Assembly: GCA_037576215.1 (NCBI GenBank)
Contig: JBANDB010000007.1
Coordinates: forward strand, 5,859,001-5,923,000
DNA length: 64,000 bases
DNA from: Armillaria gallica
Lineage: Eukaryota > Basidiomycota > Agaricomycetes > Agaricales > Physalacriaceae
Reading direction: 5' to 3'
Under the pieces are notes generated by a model that ran no database searches, had not been told where the DNA came from, and saw nothing but the letters and a program-made list of their open reading frames with translations. A program made the position numbers and the translations under genes. Positions 33,593 to 46,163 of this stretch are shown in pieces (within the stretch, counting starts at the first letter, position 1; every line of letters begins with the position of its first letter).

Positions 33593-35300
33593 ATATAGAT
33601 ATCGAACAAGAATGTCTCTTCCATCATGATAATTCGCGGAACTAGGATCAACGACATCAATTAACAGTGAATATCAGTCTGCGCCCCACTCTCGCTAAAA
33701 TTAAAATAAGCCTTCTCCCATCCGTTCGTCCAAGCACCCCCATCTTCCCTACTAATAAATAGAACACGACGACCATCCCGACCCTTATCATTCCCCTCCA
33801 CTCTCCACTCGCTGAGGAGGGCGTCTCTGTCATTCCTTTCCTTCCTCCGAGTCCCTACGCCGTCGAACATCATCCCCAGTCTCCAACAGTGCCGGCTCGA
33901 GCATGATGTCCCTCATCAGACCACCAGGTCAGAAGGACGGGACGGTCGGCGAGGTGGTGGGCAACGGACGCAGAGGCTTTGGCTCGCTCTGTGGATGCAC
34001 GTTTGGGTAGAGTAGTTCTGGACTTGGGATGTCAAACTCGTTGTGAGTGCAGATCCGTGCGCTGCCGACACTGCCATGTTAAATTCATAAAGAATGCATA
34101 GTATTGTAAACGCACCTTCAATCAAATCTCGAATCCTCTATCCGGACGCTGTGAACCTATTCTACCCTGCCCTGCCAGAAAAGGATACTTCTAATCCCAA
34201 CATAAACCTCAGTTTCTCAGGCGAACACAAAAAACAGAAAAAGCTCACCATCATCGTGACCACCATGTGTTTACAGTGTTTTTCTGTGCCCAAACAGCCA
34301 GTGTTGGTCCTTGAGCAACCGACAGGTGGTCGCGTCAAACAGAGACATGTGCTCTGCACTGACATTTAGCTAGCATAAAAAAAAACTTAGAGTAAATCAG
34401 CCTACCGCTGCTCATTCCAGCAAAACTTGGTCACCACATCTTGCCGCCTTTAAAACCAAAGTTAGCACCCAAAACCAACAAGAGACGACAAGTCCTTACC
34501 TCGAGTCCCATCATCTCCTCGCTAATCCGCCCAAATACCGAGCTGCTATCCACCGATCGTCACCGTATATCCTCTGTGTCGTCGACCCTATGGATTACGT
34601 CGTCGTGTACTGGGTGCCTGTGAGCAAGCTATTCAAGTCCAAAATCGTGATAATGTATTTATAATAGCGAAAAGGACTCAAGTCGTCGAGGTAGACTTGC
34701 ACAGGGCTAATTAAAATCTGTTCAGAACACAAGGTAAGCATATAGAAAAGAAAACGCAGTTATCAAAAGACTTGCCACGGCTCGATGGTGTGGTTCGAAT
34801 TCCCCCTGTGGGTGACGTTGGTTACAGAGCATAATCAACGAGCACCACGGCCCGCTTGTTCTGGCAGTTGCCGGCCTTGACTGCAACTGAGGGTCTAGCG
34901 TTATCAAGAGTAAGAATGAGAGGGAGAGGAGGAAAGGATGAAAGGGAAATAAGTTCAAATCAAAAATTGACCCGGCTGTTATAGCCAAATCCCTACCCCG
35001 CTGCCAGCGGGTACAGAGAAGTTTCGAGGATAAGAGTGAATCGAAAATTTGACTTCGGCAATCTTCCCGGATGCCGCTTCTGTTTCTAATTGCGCCATAT
35101 CGTTGAACTTCAGCAATCTGCTCCCATTTACGAGGGAGGTGCTACAGCTGTGATCAATCTTGGTTTGCGTCGAAACGCAGAGGGAAGTAATGGAAGAAGC
35201 GCCAGCAGCCCTTTCAAACATGATGAACACAGTAGATTCAAGATTGGACGCGCTGGTGTTGATTAGGAAGACGGTAGTAGCTGCGGTATTCATTCAAGCA
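33593..35300. repeat. Downstream flank of MLKL-like gene 1, shared with 55.85-57.43 kb
   Basis: The interval matches 55850-57430 with many small indels. On the minus strand both copies keep the text NEFDxPSPE, then HPNxHP, LRPLP, but the frames end differently (see 33916-34125 and 56116-56355). Another shared patch, minus-strand NGSRLLK and GIWL, lies at 34980-35140 and also resembles 29.24-29.30 kb. No gene can be supported over the whole stretch. Confidence 0.4.
33916..34125 (-). other. Possible small conserved open frame, copy 1
   Basis: In one minus-strand frame the text NEFDIPSPELLYPNVHPQSE, KPLRPLP and SPTVPSF can be read between about 34060 and 33930, matching a 79-residue frame in the second block (56355-56116). 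No start codon lies in the same frame here, and a stop follows. It could be an exon of a small gene or a non-coding conserved patch. Confidence 0.25.
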
Positions 35301-35459
35301 AGCACCAGCTCTGTTTGAGTGATGCGTATGGATACACAGTGCCATATCGTACATCGGCATCTAAGACCGGGTCGATTATCCTCTCGAACGGTGGTCGTCA
35401 TGTTGGGAATGTCGAGTCATGGACTAGTTGTGGTCACGATGCCTGCAACGAACTCCCGG

Positions 35460-36350
35460 CCTGATACTCCACTGATACGCCTTCTCTCTCGCCCCCGGCC
35501 AATCCGTGCCTATCGCTCTCTCGAACGTACGTATCCGAACCTCTGTTCTCCGCTAGTTCCAGGCGTCTCCGAAGTCGATGATGACGGGAGACCCACCCCC
35601 TTCCCACAGAACGACGTTCCTGGTGTGGATGTCGTTGTGCAGCAAGCAGTGCGCCTCGATGGCACGGGGCCCTGCCACCACGTCACTGGATATCCTCACG
35701 GCCTCTTGTTCTGAGATGTTGGTACCCGGTGTGAGCTTCTCCACGCCAGCGCCAGGGATATATTCCAGAACGAGCCCTTGAACGAGGTCGGTGATGGGGT
35801 AATGCGAAGTTGAATGACACCAAAAGACGCGGCCTTGTAGTCGATGCAAAAGCTGATATGCAGCCAGCTCCGTGTCACAGGACCCCATCTTCCCAACCCA
35901 AATCGAGACCTCCCACATCCAGTCCTCCCAAAGCTCCGTGTCAGGTCGATCGTCGAAATTGGTGATGGCCTCGAACCAGTCGGAAATTGCACGCACTCGG
36001 ATATCACAGACGGCGGTGCTCATCGATGGAATGCGACCATGGCACCGTATTCAATTTGTCTTTGTTGGAGATATAGCCGAGCCTGCGATCGGCTAGCTTG
36101 AGGATAACCTTCTCGTTGTCAGAATGTCGCTGAACTAGTAGGATGACGGCGGAGGTGAAAGGTTTGAAGTGTTTGGCGAGAGGTTCGAAAGTATCGGAGC
36201 CTTGCATCTGGAATTTAAAGTGGAGGGTTGTTTCGGGTAGATACAGCTTGTCGCCGCTGCATACATAACACAGATAAACCAAATGTAAAGAAAATTGGCG
36301 GTTTATCGTACCTGAAATCCACGTCGCCCACGATTCACTGGAGTAAGAAG
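35460..36350 (-). pseudogene. Kinase-like gene, copy K3 (catalytic loop intact, C-terminal deletion)
   Basis: The first exon and intron match the family, but the expected ATG reads GTG (GTG GGC GAC GTG). The N-lobe is well kept: DKLYLPETTLHFKFQMQGSD, then AVILLVQRHSDNEKVILKLA with the candidate ATP-binding lysine. The C-lobe frame 36023-35553 carries ELAAYQLLHRLQGR, GLVLEYIPG, LLHNDIHTRNVVL and VIIDFGDAWN, then stops. Just after DFG the sequence is deleted down to the final TDWPGAREKAYQW text, so the MRNPL...FRRVTF part present in K4 is missing. A frame jump occurs near 35815. It is a truncated, probably inactive gene, although it is one of only two copies with both HND and DFG. Confidence 0.7.
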
Positions 36351-36399
36351 TCTTGCGTGTCGTGCCAGACAACGAAGTATGTCGTGTCAGACGTGCGCG

Positions 36400-37990
36400 T
36401 CGATGGCGGCGTCAGGATGCGCCATGGAATGGTCGTCGTCGCGGTCCAGCGAGACGGTCAGGGTTACGAGTACGGTCCGAGGCCTCCGACATAAGGTGCT
36501 GACTAAGCGAATGAGAGGTCGTCTCGACTCTCTAAGTCTCTCTTTGCATCCCAAATCTTCGCGACGAATCCTGCTAACTTCATCCTCTCCATCTTCTTGC
36601 CTACGACTTCCGCCGCGCCGTCTCCTGATTAGTATAGCGTTCAGAGCTTGACTACCATTTCCCGACTATACTCGGCCGGACAATTTTTCATGGCGATGAT
36701 ATCGAGACGCGGAGCCCTCAGGCGTGGTCTAACCGACTTGCACCCCTGCCAGCGATGTCATCATGTCCATTGAGCTCTCGCAAGTGTAAGGACCGAGTTT
36801 TCCCCGAGAGGACGACAAGCATCGCGTACTTGTTTGTTGTGGAAGGCTGGACATCCTCCTCGTTCTCGACAGCGACGAGAGTTGGAGTGGGAGTGGTCAA
36901 AGGGTGATGAAACACCAGAGAGGGTATGCTCCAGTTCACTCGCTATTTTCTGTCTTCAGGGGTACTCACTCCCCCCAGAGACGGCCGTAGCATTGGGGAG
37001 CACGTTACGGTGCCGCCGAACTCCTTCGATGTTGACGCCTTAGGAGCCATATTTTGTGTTGATACGAGTATCGTCGTCCGGGCCCGGCGAGCATGCCCTA
37101 GGATATGAAGGTCGGAACAAAGGGATGCGGGAAGGAGGATGACTGAACACGTCGGGAATGGTAAGTTACTCGTATCCACCCAGCATTCTTAGATATTCAA
37201 TCACTCTTGGCTCAAATATCGTTCCATTCTGCGCGCGCGCGCGTCCAACCCTCAAGCTCAAGCCTCATGCTCAAGTCACTAGCGACGTCGACGTCCGTGT
37301 GTCGGAACCTGTTTTTTTTTGTGGACGACGTATTGTTGTCCCGCGAAGCACCGGTTTGGTCGGAGGAAGGATTGAAAGAGACGGCGGTGATGGAAGAGAC
37401 GGCGAGAAGGATGGTAAGTTCTACCAGTTTCTCAAACATCGCCGAGCCCTAACCCCCTCCTTAGCACGATCCCGCTCCCTAGTGTCGTTCCTCACAAACA
37501 TAAGAGTTTGCGCTCCAACGATGTCCTTTTGAATGTGAGAAAACAGCGTCGTTGGGGGTGTATGAACATCGGGTGATACTATTAAAGAGGCAATTCGGTA
37601 CGTTGTATAACCACTGTTACCAAAGCTCGCGCCCTAACCATGGCTCAACAGATGGCAGGCGGAGATGAGGACGACATCGAGAAAAAGTAGCTCGGTACGG
37701 TATTCCTCTGATTGACGTTCGATTTCGTATGCTCACTTCACCTTTGTAGCGATGTACGGCTACGTTTCTCAACAAGCGTCTTTCCTTCAAATTCCTTTTC
37801 GTGATTGTTGTACGATAGATATACAATGTCGATTTGATGGGTCGTGTGCGAAGAGCCGCCTCACCGCACCGATGCTCGCCTGTTCTAACTGAACATCATT
37901 CAGGCCACCTCTACTCGGCACAAAGCAGGGCCAGCCTGAAGATGGAAGGAAGCTTTCGGTATGTTGTAAGATCTCGACGACCACCTTGAG
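36400..37990 (+). pseudogene. R-family multi-exon gene relic, copy R3
   Basis: The left edge at about 36450-36490 carries the ggtccgaggcctcc boundary motif. An exon near 36760 encodes MSIELSQV and then a stop, as in R1. An exon near 37000-37108 reads EHVTVPPNSFDVDALGAIFC and continues to PRI before a stop. A later exon (about 37330-37415) reads EEGLKETAVMEETARRMV. The downstream part 37597-37980 matches 7130-7500 in R1. An alternating GC run (gcgcgcgcgcg) lies near 37230. Stops and frame changes make it a pseudogene. Confidence 0.5.
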
Positions 37991-38089
37991 TCAGGGCGCT
38001 AGTGATTTTCATCGTCAGGGATTTCATGGTGTCCTTCTGTGACCACTGCAGCCAGTGATATTCCCAAAGGATAAAAACACACATATCTA

Positions 38090-38830
38090 GTACCAGGGGT
38101 GGCCCTAATAGTCGAGGCTATTAGCACCAGATCCCTCCGGCTACCGAGATGGCGCACGAGACCGTCTTTATCTCATGAAGACATTTCCCTCGTTTGTCAG
38201 TTCATCGACATGTTCAATCCTTTGTGCTCCTCTATATTTTCCTGGAAAAGGAGAAGCACTGTCTATGTCACATTCCCATCGCTGTCCCATTGCCGTTCCA
38301 TGGCTGCAATCATGTCTCACGAAAACCGCCCTAATCTCAGCGGGCTCCTCATCACCGTCTCCGTAGGGTGTTATACATCTTCGAAAGCCTACCAGTGCAA
38401 CCAAGAATAATCCAGCTCCGGAGTAGGTGGCCTCCTAGCGTCAATGAGCTTTGTCTACAACGACCAAAATCCGGTGCATCATCTCCGGCTTTCAACGAAG
38501 CAAGATGATGTTTTGATCGATCTCATGTTGCCCGTTGTGAAAGGGGCCAACTCTGCTTTCCTGTTCATCGACAACTAGAAGTATCCCATCCTCGAGACAG
38601 GTGCGGATGTGGACGTTGGCTTGGAAGTGGAGTTCGACGTAGGGTGTATACCTTCGAGCACGAGGAAGACTACTCAAGGCACCTGAGTCACAGCTGCTCG
38701 ATGTATCTGGGAAGCACGCTTGCTCCGGAAGTCATCGTCGAGGTACGGACGGAAAGCTCAGGTACATTCTGGTCCCTGGATAATCGTATTATGAGCTGGA
38801 ACTCCTGGGCTATTAGGCGACCGCTGTAGA
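38090..38830 (+). pseudogene. F-box-like gene relic
   Basis: A plus-strand relic related to 1142-1900: the text around 38140-38410 (HEDISLVCQFIDMF, SHCRSMAAIMSHENRPNLSG) parallels the first copy (PIISFRCRSMTAMISHQKHS). Frames are broken and no complete F-box can be read here. It precedes D3 in the same relative place as the first copy precedes D1. Confidence 0.4.
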
Positions 38831-39039
38831 TGTCCGTTTTCCAAGAATTTCGGCATCCGTGGTTACTTTAAAGCGATTTATGTGAGCGCCTACCGAAGAT
38901 ACACCACGTAGTCGATGCTACCGAATACCCACTACAGTCTGCTTTGCATAGGCCGAGATTTAGCACGGCCTGAACACTCTTTGCTGTAAAGTAAGCGCTC
39001 TCCTTCTGGTCATCCTCACGGTCACCGTTAACACGTATA

Positions 39040-39400
39040 CAGGTTGATCACCCCACCAGACCTCAGTCACCGCGAACGCAGCAACCTCCATTCCCACACC
39101 AGATACTTTGCGACGGAATCGCTCAAACTGGTTCCATACATTCCACCAAGAAAACTCTTCCCTGCCCTACACATTCCAGTAGTACGGCTTGCAGAATCAT
39201 CTCCGAAAAAAGTTGTGTGCCCTTTGGTTCATCGCCAGTCATCCTTCCTTCACATTTTTTGGACGCATCTATAACTCCCATGTGCTTGAATAATCGCTCA
39301 TAGCTCGAACGTGCCTCCACTACACCACTGCGCCCTGCCTCTTCCTCAATGCCGTATTGAACTAGATCGTCCAGCTCTTTCGCCTATCTTCACACGTTAT
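39040..39400 (+). pseudogene. F-box-type relic related to 60.70-61.07 kb
   Basis: The plus-strand text LVPYIPPRKLFPALHIPVVR (39126 onward) and the later segment around 39310 (tgcctccactacaccactgc) correspond to 60780-60960, where the better-kept copy encodes LRLAAVCTHWRDICFASPHL. Here the F-box end itself is not readable. It is a decayed copy. Confidence 0.4.
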
Positions 39401-40127
39401 ACATGTCTGAGCTCCTGTATTCTTGATTACAGGACCTGTAATCAAGTTCTCTCCGTGGCGCGTTTCCCGGCAAGAAACATCGTTTATCTATGATTTACTT
39501 TGTCTATTGGCCGCATGCCTTACCGCTGCTTGCGATGTTTCTCATGTGGACGCGTACTGGGAGCATGCATCCAGGGAAAGGGGCCGATGAAGGGACGACA
39601 TTGTTGGTGCAGAGGAAGCGGCGCCCGAGGTTTGCTTGGGTATTCGAACAAGACGAGTTCGTCTCGTCCGTGCCAGAGAGTGGGAGAGTTCACGGTCAAA
39701 CATATGACAACGCAACACTTACTACTGAAAGATCGAAGGCTGTCAGTATACTAGATTCCCTCTACTCAATTCGATATCATTGTGTCCGTTGCGGCTGGTG
39801 CTTGTGTGACGCAGAATGTCTGAACCTAGACGATATAATTGTCTAACAGACTCATTTGCATACTGTGTTGCTATTGTGACTCGGAGTACCTTGAGTTTCT
39901 CAACGCAAAATAGAATACCCAATTGCAACATCTTCATCCGATGGGTGAACAGAATTCAGGAATTCCTGGAATTCTGGCCGTGCTGTAATCTATCCTTGAT
40001 GAGCACAGGATTGTCAACCATGTCATGAAGCTTCGTACTTACCACTGCATATTCCACTGCCTCGGGCTCTCTGTCACTAATACACCATTAGAGCCTCGGG
40101 AACATGAATCAATGATGAAAAATGGGC
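39400..40127. other. Interval with no supported gene; 3' flank of D3
   Basis: An open frame at 39490-39846 has scattered cysteine pairs but no known zinc-binding pattern and no paralog in the window. The end of the interval (39950-40020) matches the flanks past the stop codons of D1 and D2. Confidence 0.35.
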
Positions 40128-42896
40128 TCACTGAGATATACTAGAAGAAGAAGAAGAAATTTCACGTAGCCAAGGTGGCTGGTTTACATCTGTATATGCC
40201 TCGTAATCATACCGCGGCAGAGACTGCTTGTCATCGCGATGGCCCAGAATATCCAGCAGCTCCCCAATTACAACAATGGCAAGGACGCGGTTGAGAAAGA
40301 CCCATCGACGAAATTGCTCTCCTAACGCCCACTGCACTAATTGAGAAAGACATGCGGGCCAAACATCACACATGCCGGGATGTTGCGTCCAGTGATAGAG
40401 GATACTCTCATGATGTCCTTTAATAAGAAGCAACATGATCTCGACAAGTGAGGCGATCGGAATGAGGGCCTGTGACTCTTTGACTGGTGTCTGTCCGTTT
40501 TGAAGACGTAGCAGGGCAAGAGGGTAAAATTTGGAGAAAGCGGTTATTCCACGGGAGTAGCAGTCAGGTACATACAAGTATACGTTCAAACAATTTGACA
40601 GGAGCCTTTCCAAGACGGGAAGTATTATGTCATTCCTTAACCTCTCGTCACTTGCAGCTGGTGAAAGAAGGTAGCACTGAAAAACAACGGAATAGAAGTG
40701 TATGGTTGGGGAAGAGGTTATAGATTCACTGATCTGATGCCAGTGCCTGTCGAAGATTACGAGTATCTTATGTGCGAGTCTCTCAAGATCTCGGATGGCC
40801 ACAAAATTCTCGGAGGAAAGCAGGGAGTATAACTTATCAGCGACTGTGCTGACTTCCTCCCTACTAAAAGCGCAGGCAGTGAGGTGGTCTACCCATTCGA
40901 TAATGGCGACAGAGGTTTCGATGACCTGCTTTCGATCTGAGCCATATACTGAGATGATCAATCTCTGCTGTATCCGGTGGATAAGTGAAAACACGGCGCG
41001 AAGGTGGACAGAGGAGCTGAAAGCCTCGGGGATTTGAGTGCGTTTATACCCCCAACAAGCCAATAATTTGTCAAGGATGTGCTTCCTCATCTCGTCTGTA
41101 GGGTTGTTGATAGTGGTGACATCCCCACTCTCGCTTGTCGTCAGGACACTGGCAACGATTCTCATAAGTTCGAGCTCTAATTCCTGTTCACATCTGCCGG
41201 GACGGTCTGGGGCTCTGGAAATGGCAGCATCGATGAGTGTCTTCCACACCGCTGGGTGCAATGTGAGGGATGACTGCCGTGGGCCCTGAAGAATCCCGAG
41301 TAAAACAGTTGTCGCCTTCTCGGAACTTGTCATGGAGTACAGCACCATTTTCAGTTGCTCGTTGGAATACCGATCTGCCAAGCCATCAACATTGGTGGCG
41401 AGGCCGAGCCAATGATCAGGACAAAGGAGAACATACGCTCTGTAGTAGAGCTCCAACTCTCTCTCGACATCAGGCGACGGCGCAAGTTGCGCAGTGTGCG
41501 TCATCCGCTCGAGCAGAGGGGCCGTAAACACAGATCTGTATTGATCCGGAAGATATTCCAAAGTGCTGGATGTCATCCCAGAAAAAGCTTGCAGCACGCT
41601 TTGGTGCACCGACACGTTGGACGTGGAGGAGTGCAGCCACTGCAGTGACTGTGCATCCACATCCGCGCCACACTTTCGAATATGGCTGTATTCGATTTCC
41701 TTCAGGGTGGGACATTCTAGGCGTTGAGAAATGATATCGCGCTTTTCCCAGTACCCGGATAAAAAAATACGGCTATTGTGACCAAACACGCGGGTAGACG
41801 GATGGTGTTGCATGAAGAGGATACAGTATTGAATATGTGGAATAAGCTTGTTGTTGACAGATTGATACAGACGGTGGATGTAAATCGTTAACGGGACCTT
41901 GTATGGACAGTAGGGATGTATGAGCGGGAGGATCAGGGCAATAACGTAAGCAATGTATGTCGCCGCGCCGATAATTGATACTAGCCAGGCCACTTTCATG
42001 CCCAGAGAGAACATAAAAACAACGAGGCCAGCAAAAAAGAGCGCCAGCGATACATGAAGGAGAACCGGAAGCAAGCCGATGATCATCGGTACCTGCCACG
42101 TCTGTAGTCCAGCATATCGCAACTGTCGGATTCTGGCACGATCGCGCACAGAGCTGTCGGACACAATGGCGACGTATTGATGGAGCCATTGCTTGACCAA
42201 AACAGCGACCAGAGCAGTGATGAGGCTGAAAGTTAGACTCACGAACCACAAACTGTTCACCCACTCGTCGGAACGGGTGGGAGAAGAGAAGGCGGTAGGG
42301 GAGGAAGGGATAGAGGATTGGGAGCCGTTTGACGCCGTGACCTTGAGGATTTCAAAGAGAAGGAGCGTAGATGCCTGGTTGTAATCAGGCTGCATATTTT
42401 GCGACGTTTGTACCACAAATGTCGTTAGTACTGCGGAGAAAAGACCAGCCTATAATAGTATTATAATTAGTTCCTTCAGAGTCCGAGTTCAACATATGCA
42501 AATCTGAAACGTACAAAGACAAGTAGGACATCGATGGTATCCCGCCACTCTGCCAACATATTGGCGTCGAATTCAGCCGCTTCCTCAAGGTAGATCGGCC
42601 ATATTCGTGCATTATCAGACATCTCTTGGCCATAAGGATCGGGAGGGTAGCGTGCCTTATAATCGCGTGGAGCAGCGCCTGATACCATTTAAAATTTAAA
42701 TACCATCACAGCAGAACAGTCGAAGCAAATTGAACACACCGACTCCCCATGAATACAGCTGATTCTTGTTCAGTCCAAAAAATGTCCCGCTTGGAGGGTT
42801 TCTCTGAGCTCCAGGATCAAGTGAGAAAATACGAGCACCAGTTGCTGAAGGTTGGTTTGGAGGTGATTCTGTACAATTTCCATCGGCGTCTGCCAT
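40128..42896 (-). CDS. DUF6535 domain membrane protein, copy D3 (880 aa model)
   Basis: Three exons, 42896-42740, 42678-42515 and 42449-40128, join in frame to 880 residues. Exon 1 (MADADGNCTESPPNQPSATG to WGVG) runs by a 61-bp intron into AAPRDYKARYPPDPYGQEMS. Exon 2 ends in DTIDVLLVF. A second intron leads to AGLFSAVLTTFVVQTSQNMQ, then the DUF6535 core WVNSLWFVSLTFSLITALVA, WLHQY, SDSSVRDRARIRQLRYAGLQ and PYCPYKVPLT with about four membrane segments. The long C-terminal part has no named domain. It ends in a serine run (ISSSSSSISQ) encoded by a GAA/AGA-rich microsatellite at 40144-40160. No stop or frameshift was found. Its 5' flank matches D2 up to about 43020, after which the two differ because of an insertion. 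Confidence 0.88.
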
Positions 42897-43049
42897 GCTG
42901 GTAAAGCGGTAGAAATCAAGTTAGCACACCCAAAATCCATAAAAATGGCAGACCAGCTTACTTTGGATGATATAGTAGCTGTTAAGGAAGAAAAAGCACC
43001 AAGCACCGACCCGTGAGGCTGTTTGATTGGATTTTGGCACCGCGTGCTA

Positions 43050-46000
43050 TGTATCAATTCAATTTAAATCAGGCTTGCATCAGGCCGTGGGGTTCCGCTC
43101 CATAACATAAAAGTTGGTAATGGTGATGTTCTCAAGGTACCTCCATGACTTCAACGTCCACTGCAGGCGAGGAAGATATAGTGGATACAAGATTTTGTTG
43201 AGATTTTGAGATTTTGGCCGACATGGATGATTGGTTGATGGCTGGGCTGACTCATCTTCTTCATCACTTCCGTCCTTGTTCGTGCATCAATATTCCGTTC
43301 CGATTTCTCCGAGCGTTGAGTACGGGAAACATCACGCACGAACATGTGGAAAGCAAGATACCACACCCGTTCCAAGGAGACGGTGATCAACATCTGCGCT
43401 TGGAGTGACTTATCCAGGAATTTTTCTGTGTCGTTCCTTGAGAAGACAGTCCGGAAAGGGCGGCGTCATTGCCTTTTCTTAGGGTCTGGCAATAAAAATG
43501 TGCTTGTCTTGCTTCTACTTGGCCTCAATAGGTGTTCGGTGGAATAATCTGATAGGCATAAAATGTGGCCAGTTGGTGGCCAGATCATTTGCCCAACGAA
43601 CCAGTGCAGTAAATCGCCGCGTACCTCGTAGGGCCATCCATCTTTCCACCAGTATCCTATCTCATTAATCGCGTCTGGCTGCACAAACGCGACCAGAAAG
43701 CATTGCGTTCTATATGTCATCGAGACTCTTAATACACTCAAATTCTAATCACTCAAAAATCATACAAGGCGAAGCAAGAAACAATGATTTTATTCACCTT
43801 ACCCATGTACATGGGTACATGCAAGTTGATATAATATTTGGCCTGAGGGCACGTGATAAAGTCCGTACAAAATAAAACGGACAAGCTCCCAAGACACGCC
43901 AATAGCCAATGACAAGGAAGTCCCACCATCCTCCAACTCCCTTATGGCATAAAGAAGCTGCTAGGACTAAGTTAAAGCGGTACCATGGGTATCGGAAGGA
44001 CCCGGAACAACTTCCTCCACTTCCTCAATCTGCGCAAAGGTCACGGCATTGGGCATTGGACTGTCCAGCATTAGCAGTTGGAGCAAGGCGCAACAGTCGC
44101 AACACCTCCTCACTATCATCCAAATATTCACCGGTCTGGAGTTTAGCAAAATAGTCGCGCTGGAGACGTACGATAGCCTGGCGATGCTGACTGATCTTCT
44201 CTAACACGTCAGAAGTAATCTAAGTAAGTATAGCATTCTAAAGAGAATAGAAAACAAACGTACTAGCACCTGCAGGACGATAGTGCTCGACAGGCCGAAG
44301 AGCCTTTTTGCCGTTGACGGTACAGGGACGCTTGGAATAATGACACCGGGTGCAGACAACGGTGTGAGTGAGGAGCTTCCGGCATTGAGTCCCCGCCCTT
44401 TCACACTGACAGGGGACGGCGTGCTGAAAACTTCAGAAAATGGATCCTGACAATAAAAGGCAGAATTCACCTTCTCGCTGATGAAACTAGCCACATCCTT
44501 GCGCCAATATCTACCGTCGACCTCGACGAATTCCCCAAAGTCCTTGTCAATATAAAGGACTCCAATGGTTTTCGAAGTGAAAGAGATCGCGACGGCGCTC
44601 GCAGGTGTAGGCTCTCCAAAGCCGCCACCGCTAATCCCGGCGACCACAGGCATTCTGCTAGGGCCAGAACCTCTTTGGCGAAAACTCAACGGGAGGTCAA
44701 CTTTTGAAAAAAGACAAGTCAGCACAATAAGACAGCATTAAATTTTAAACAAGACTTACTAGTCTCCTTGACTTGCTTGCGTTCTTCAAAGGTGGTTTCG
44801 CAACGACCGCTTGGCTATTGTCGACATCCATCTCCGAATCATCCTCTAGCTCAACAATAGCCTTAGACTTCCTCTTTCCCTTCCTAAACGGTATCGAAGA
44901 AGCACTACCAGGATGAGCGATCTGCGTGGACTTACGCGGCGGGGGTATAGAAGGCCTAGGAAGAAAAATCATCGGTAATGGCTCAACAAAATCATCTTTG
45001 AAAACGAACAATGAGGTAACTTGGCGCCGAAAGCACGAAGGTGGAGGGCTCGCCTCGACTTCGTCCATGTCCATCTGCTCCTCGGCAGTAAGCACTGGGG
45101 GCGGGACATCGAGTTCTTCTTCCTCATCTGTGCCAGGGTAAGATAAGGGTGTGCTTTTGCAAAGAGTAGTGAAATAGATACCTAGAGCCCCAGAATCTTC
45201 AGATTGGGGGAGGTGACATGGGGGGAACAGACCTGAAGTCCGTCCATTGGCTACAAAATATAACGAGTCAGCACGGCAATAAAAAATAAAAGAGTGAGAA
45301 AACATACTGTTCATCGCCAAAGCCTTTGCACCCAAGTGAGATGATTCCGACGGTCTCCTTTGCTGGCTTAAAGCTCACTGACAATTCCGCAAAACCGCTT
45401 CGCTGATCCAGTGGTGGAGGGAAATTGGAGTTGAGAACCAGGGAGTTATGGGAGACAGCCTCAGACCGAGGAAAATACGTCCAAGGAGTACCCGCCCAGC
45501 GGGTATGGTCAACAAAGAAGTCGGGCAAGGACCAACGTCACTGGCTGCAGACGGATTACTTCGGTCTACGCCTTCTTCCTCGATATTCGACGTCGTGAGC
45601 GGGGGTGCGAGACTTAAAGCTTTCGTAGTAGAACCTAGACTAGATGTTCCCGGTACAGCCGGTGGCGTAGGAGACCTAGCTGGCGTCAGACTCGCTGGCT
45701 TTGGCGTTTCCGGTCTTGGCAACAGCAGCTTTGGCATCACAAGCTTGAGAGTTACCAGTCTGGGTATAGGCGACTCTCCTGATGGAATTTCTGCAGGAGA
45801 TGCCGATTTGCGCACCTCAGCTGCGGGAGACGAAATCCTAGAAGGTGCAGGAGGCAAAACCAACTGTTGATGACGCTGATTGGTACTTTGGGAAATCGAG
45901 GAACGCGCAGTAGTAGTCGAAGCTGCACGTGCCGTCGACGCCGGTCGAGGGATGGGCCGGCAATTCAGATCGTAATCTCTCTGAAATACAAAGTTAAAGA

Positions 46001-46163
46001 TGAGAAACCAGCATGAAAATATACAACATACCCCGCGCGCAGCCAGAATATTGTAAACCTCTCTGGAATACACCACATGGTGAAGTGGGAGACTCCCCAA
46101 CTCGGCCAACACACTATACTCGACGTCGTACCACTCGGGCTCCTCAGCGGCGGCACCCCATTT
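43050..46163 (-). mobile_element. Insertion of about 3 kb separating D3 from U3
   Basis: In block 2 the D2 5' flank is followed within about 0.3 kb by U2. In block 3, similarity to the D2 flank ends near 43020, and similarity to U resumes abruptly at about 46164 (aatagaactgtgactatcat). The DNA between is present in neither other block and includes the cysteine-motif gene relic (44025-46163). Ends, terminal repeats and target-site duplication were not identified, so the element class is open. The left part (43050-43960) has no supported gene. Confidence 0.5.
44025..46163 (-). pseudogene. Low-complexity protein gene with cysteine motif and C-terminal helix, probably disrupted
   Basis: Minus-strand exons run PEWYDVEYSVLAELGSLPLH and YNILAARG, an intron, then RDYDLNCRPIPRPASTARAA and a long proline/serine-rich part. 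Next come PDFFVDHTRWAGTPWTYFPR, an acidic part (DEEEELDVPPP, LEDDSEMDVD), VDGRYWRKDVASFISEK, and after a 47-bp intron a cysteine block VPCQCERAGTQC...VVCTRCHYSKRPC with the pattern CxC-x6-C-x9-CxxC-x6-C. The end is SDVLEKISQHRQAIVRLQRD and DDSEEVLRLLRLAP (helical). Similar proteins with a Zn-cluster-like cysteine block and C-terminal coil are common in Agaricomycete genomes and often lie near transposons; function unknown. The 5' end abuts the insertion boundary with no ATG in frame, and near 45520, 45310-45250 and 44760-44700 I could not join frames with normal introns, so it looks disrupted. Confidence 0.5.

Noticed and set aside
34780..34810. TGGTTCGAATTCC, which resembles a tRNA T-arm
   Set aside because: It has one base too many for a B-box, no stems around it, and the homologous site at 56.92 kb does not keep it.
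39490..39846. Open frame with cysteine pairs that suggested a zinc knuckle
   Set aside because: The cysteine spacing does not fit CCHC or RING patterns, the apparent motif needs two different frames, and no copy exists elsewhere in the window.
45448..45870. 140-residue plus-strand frame opposite the cysteine-motif gene
   Set aside because: It is the antisense of the proline/serine-rich segment and shares its low complexity; the minus-strand reading has the intron joins and downstream motifs.
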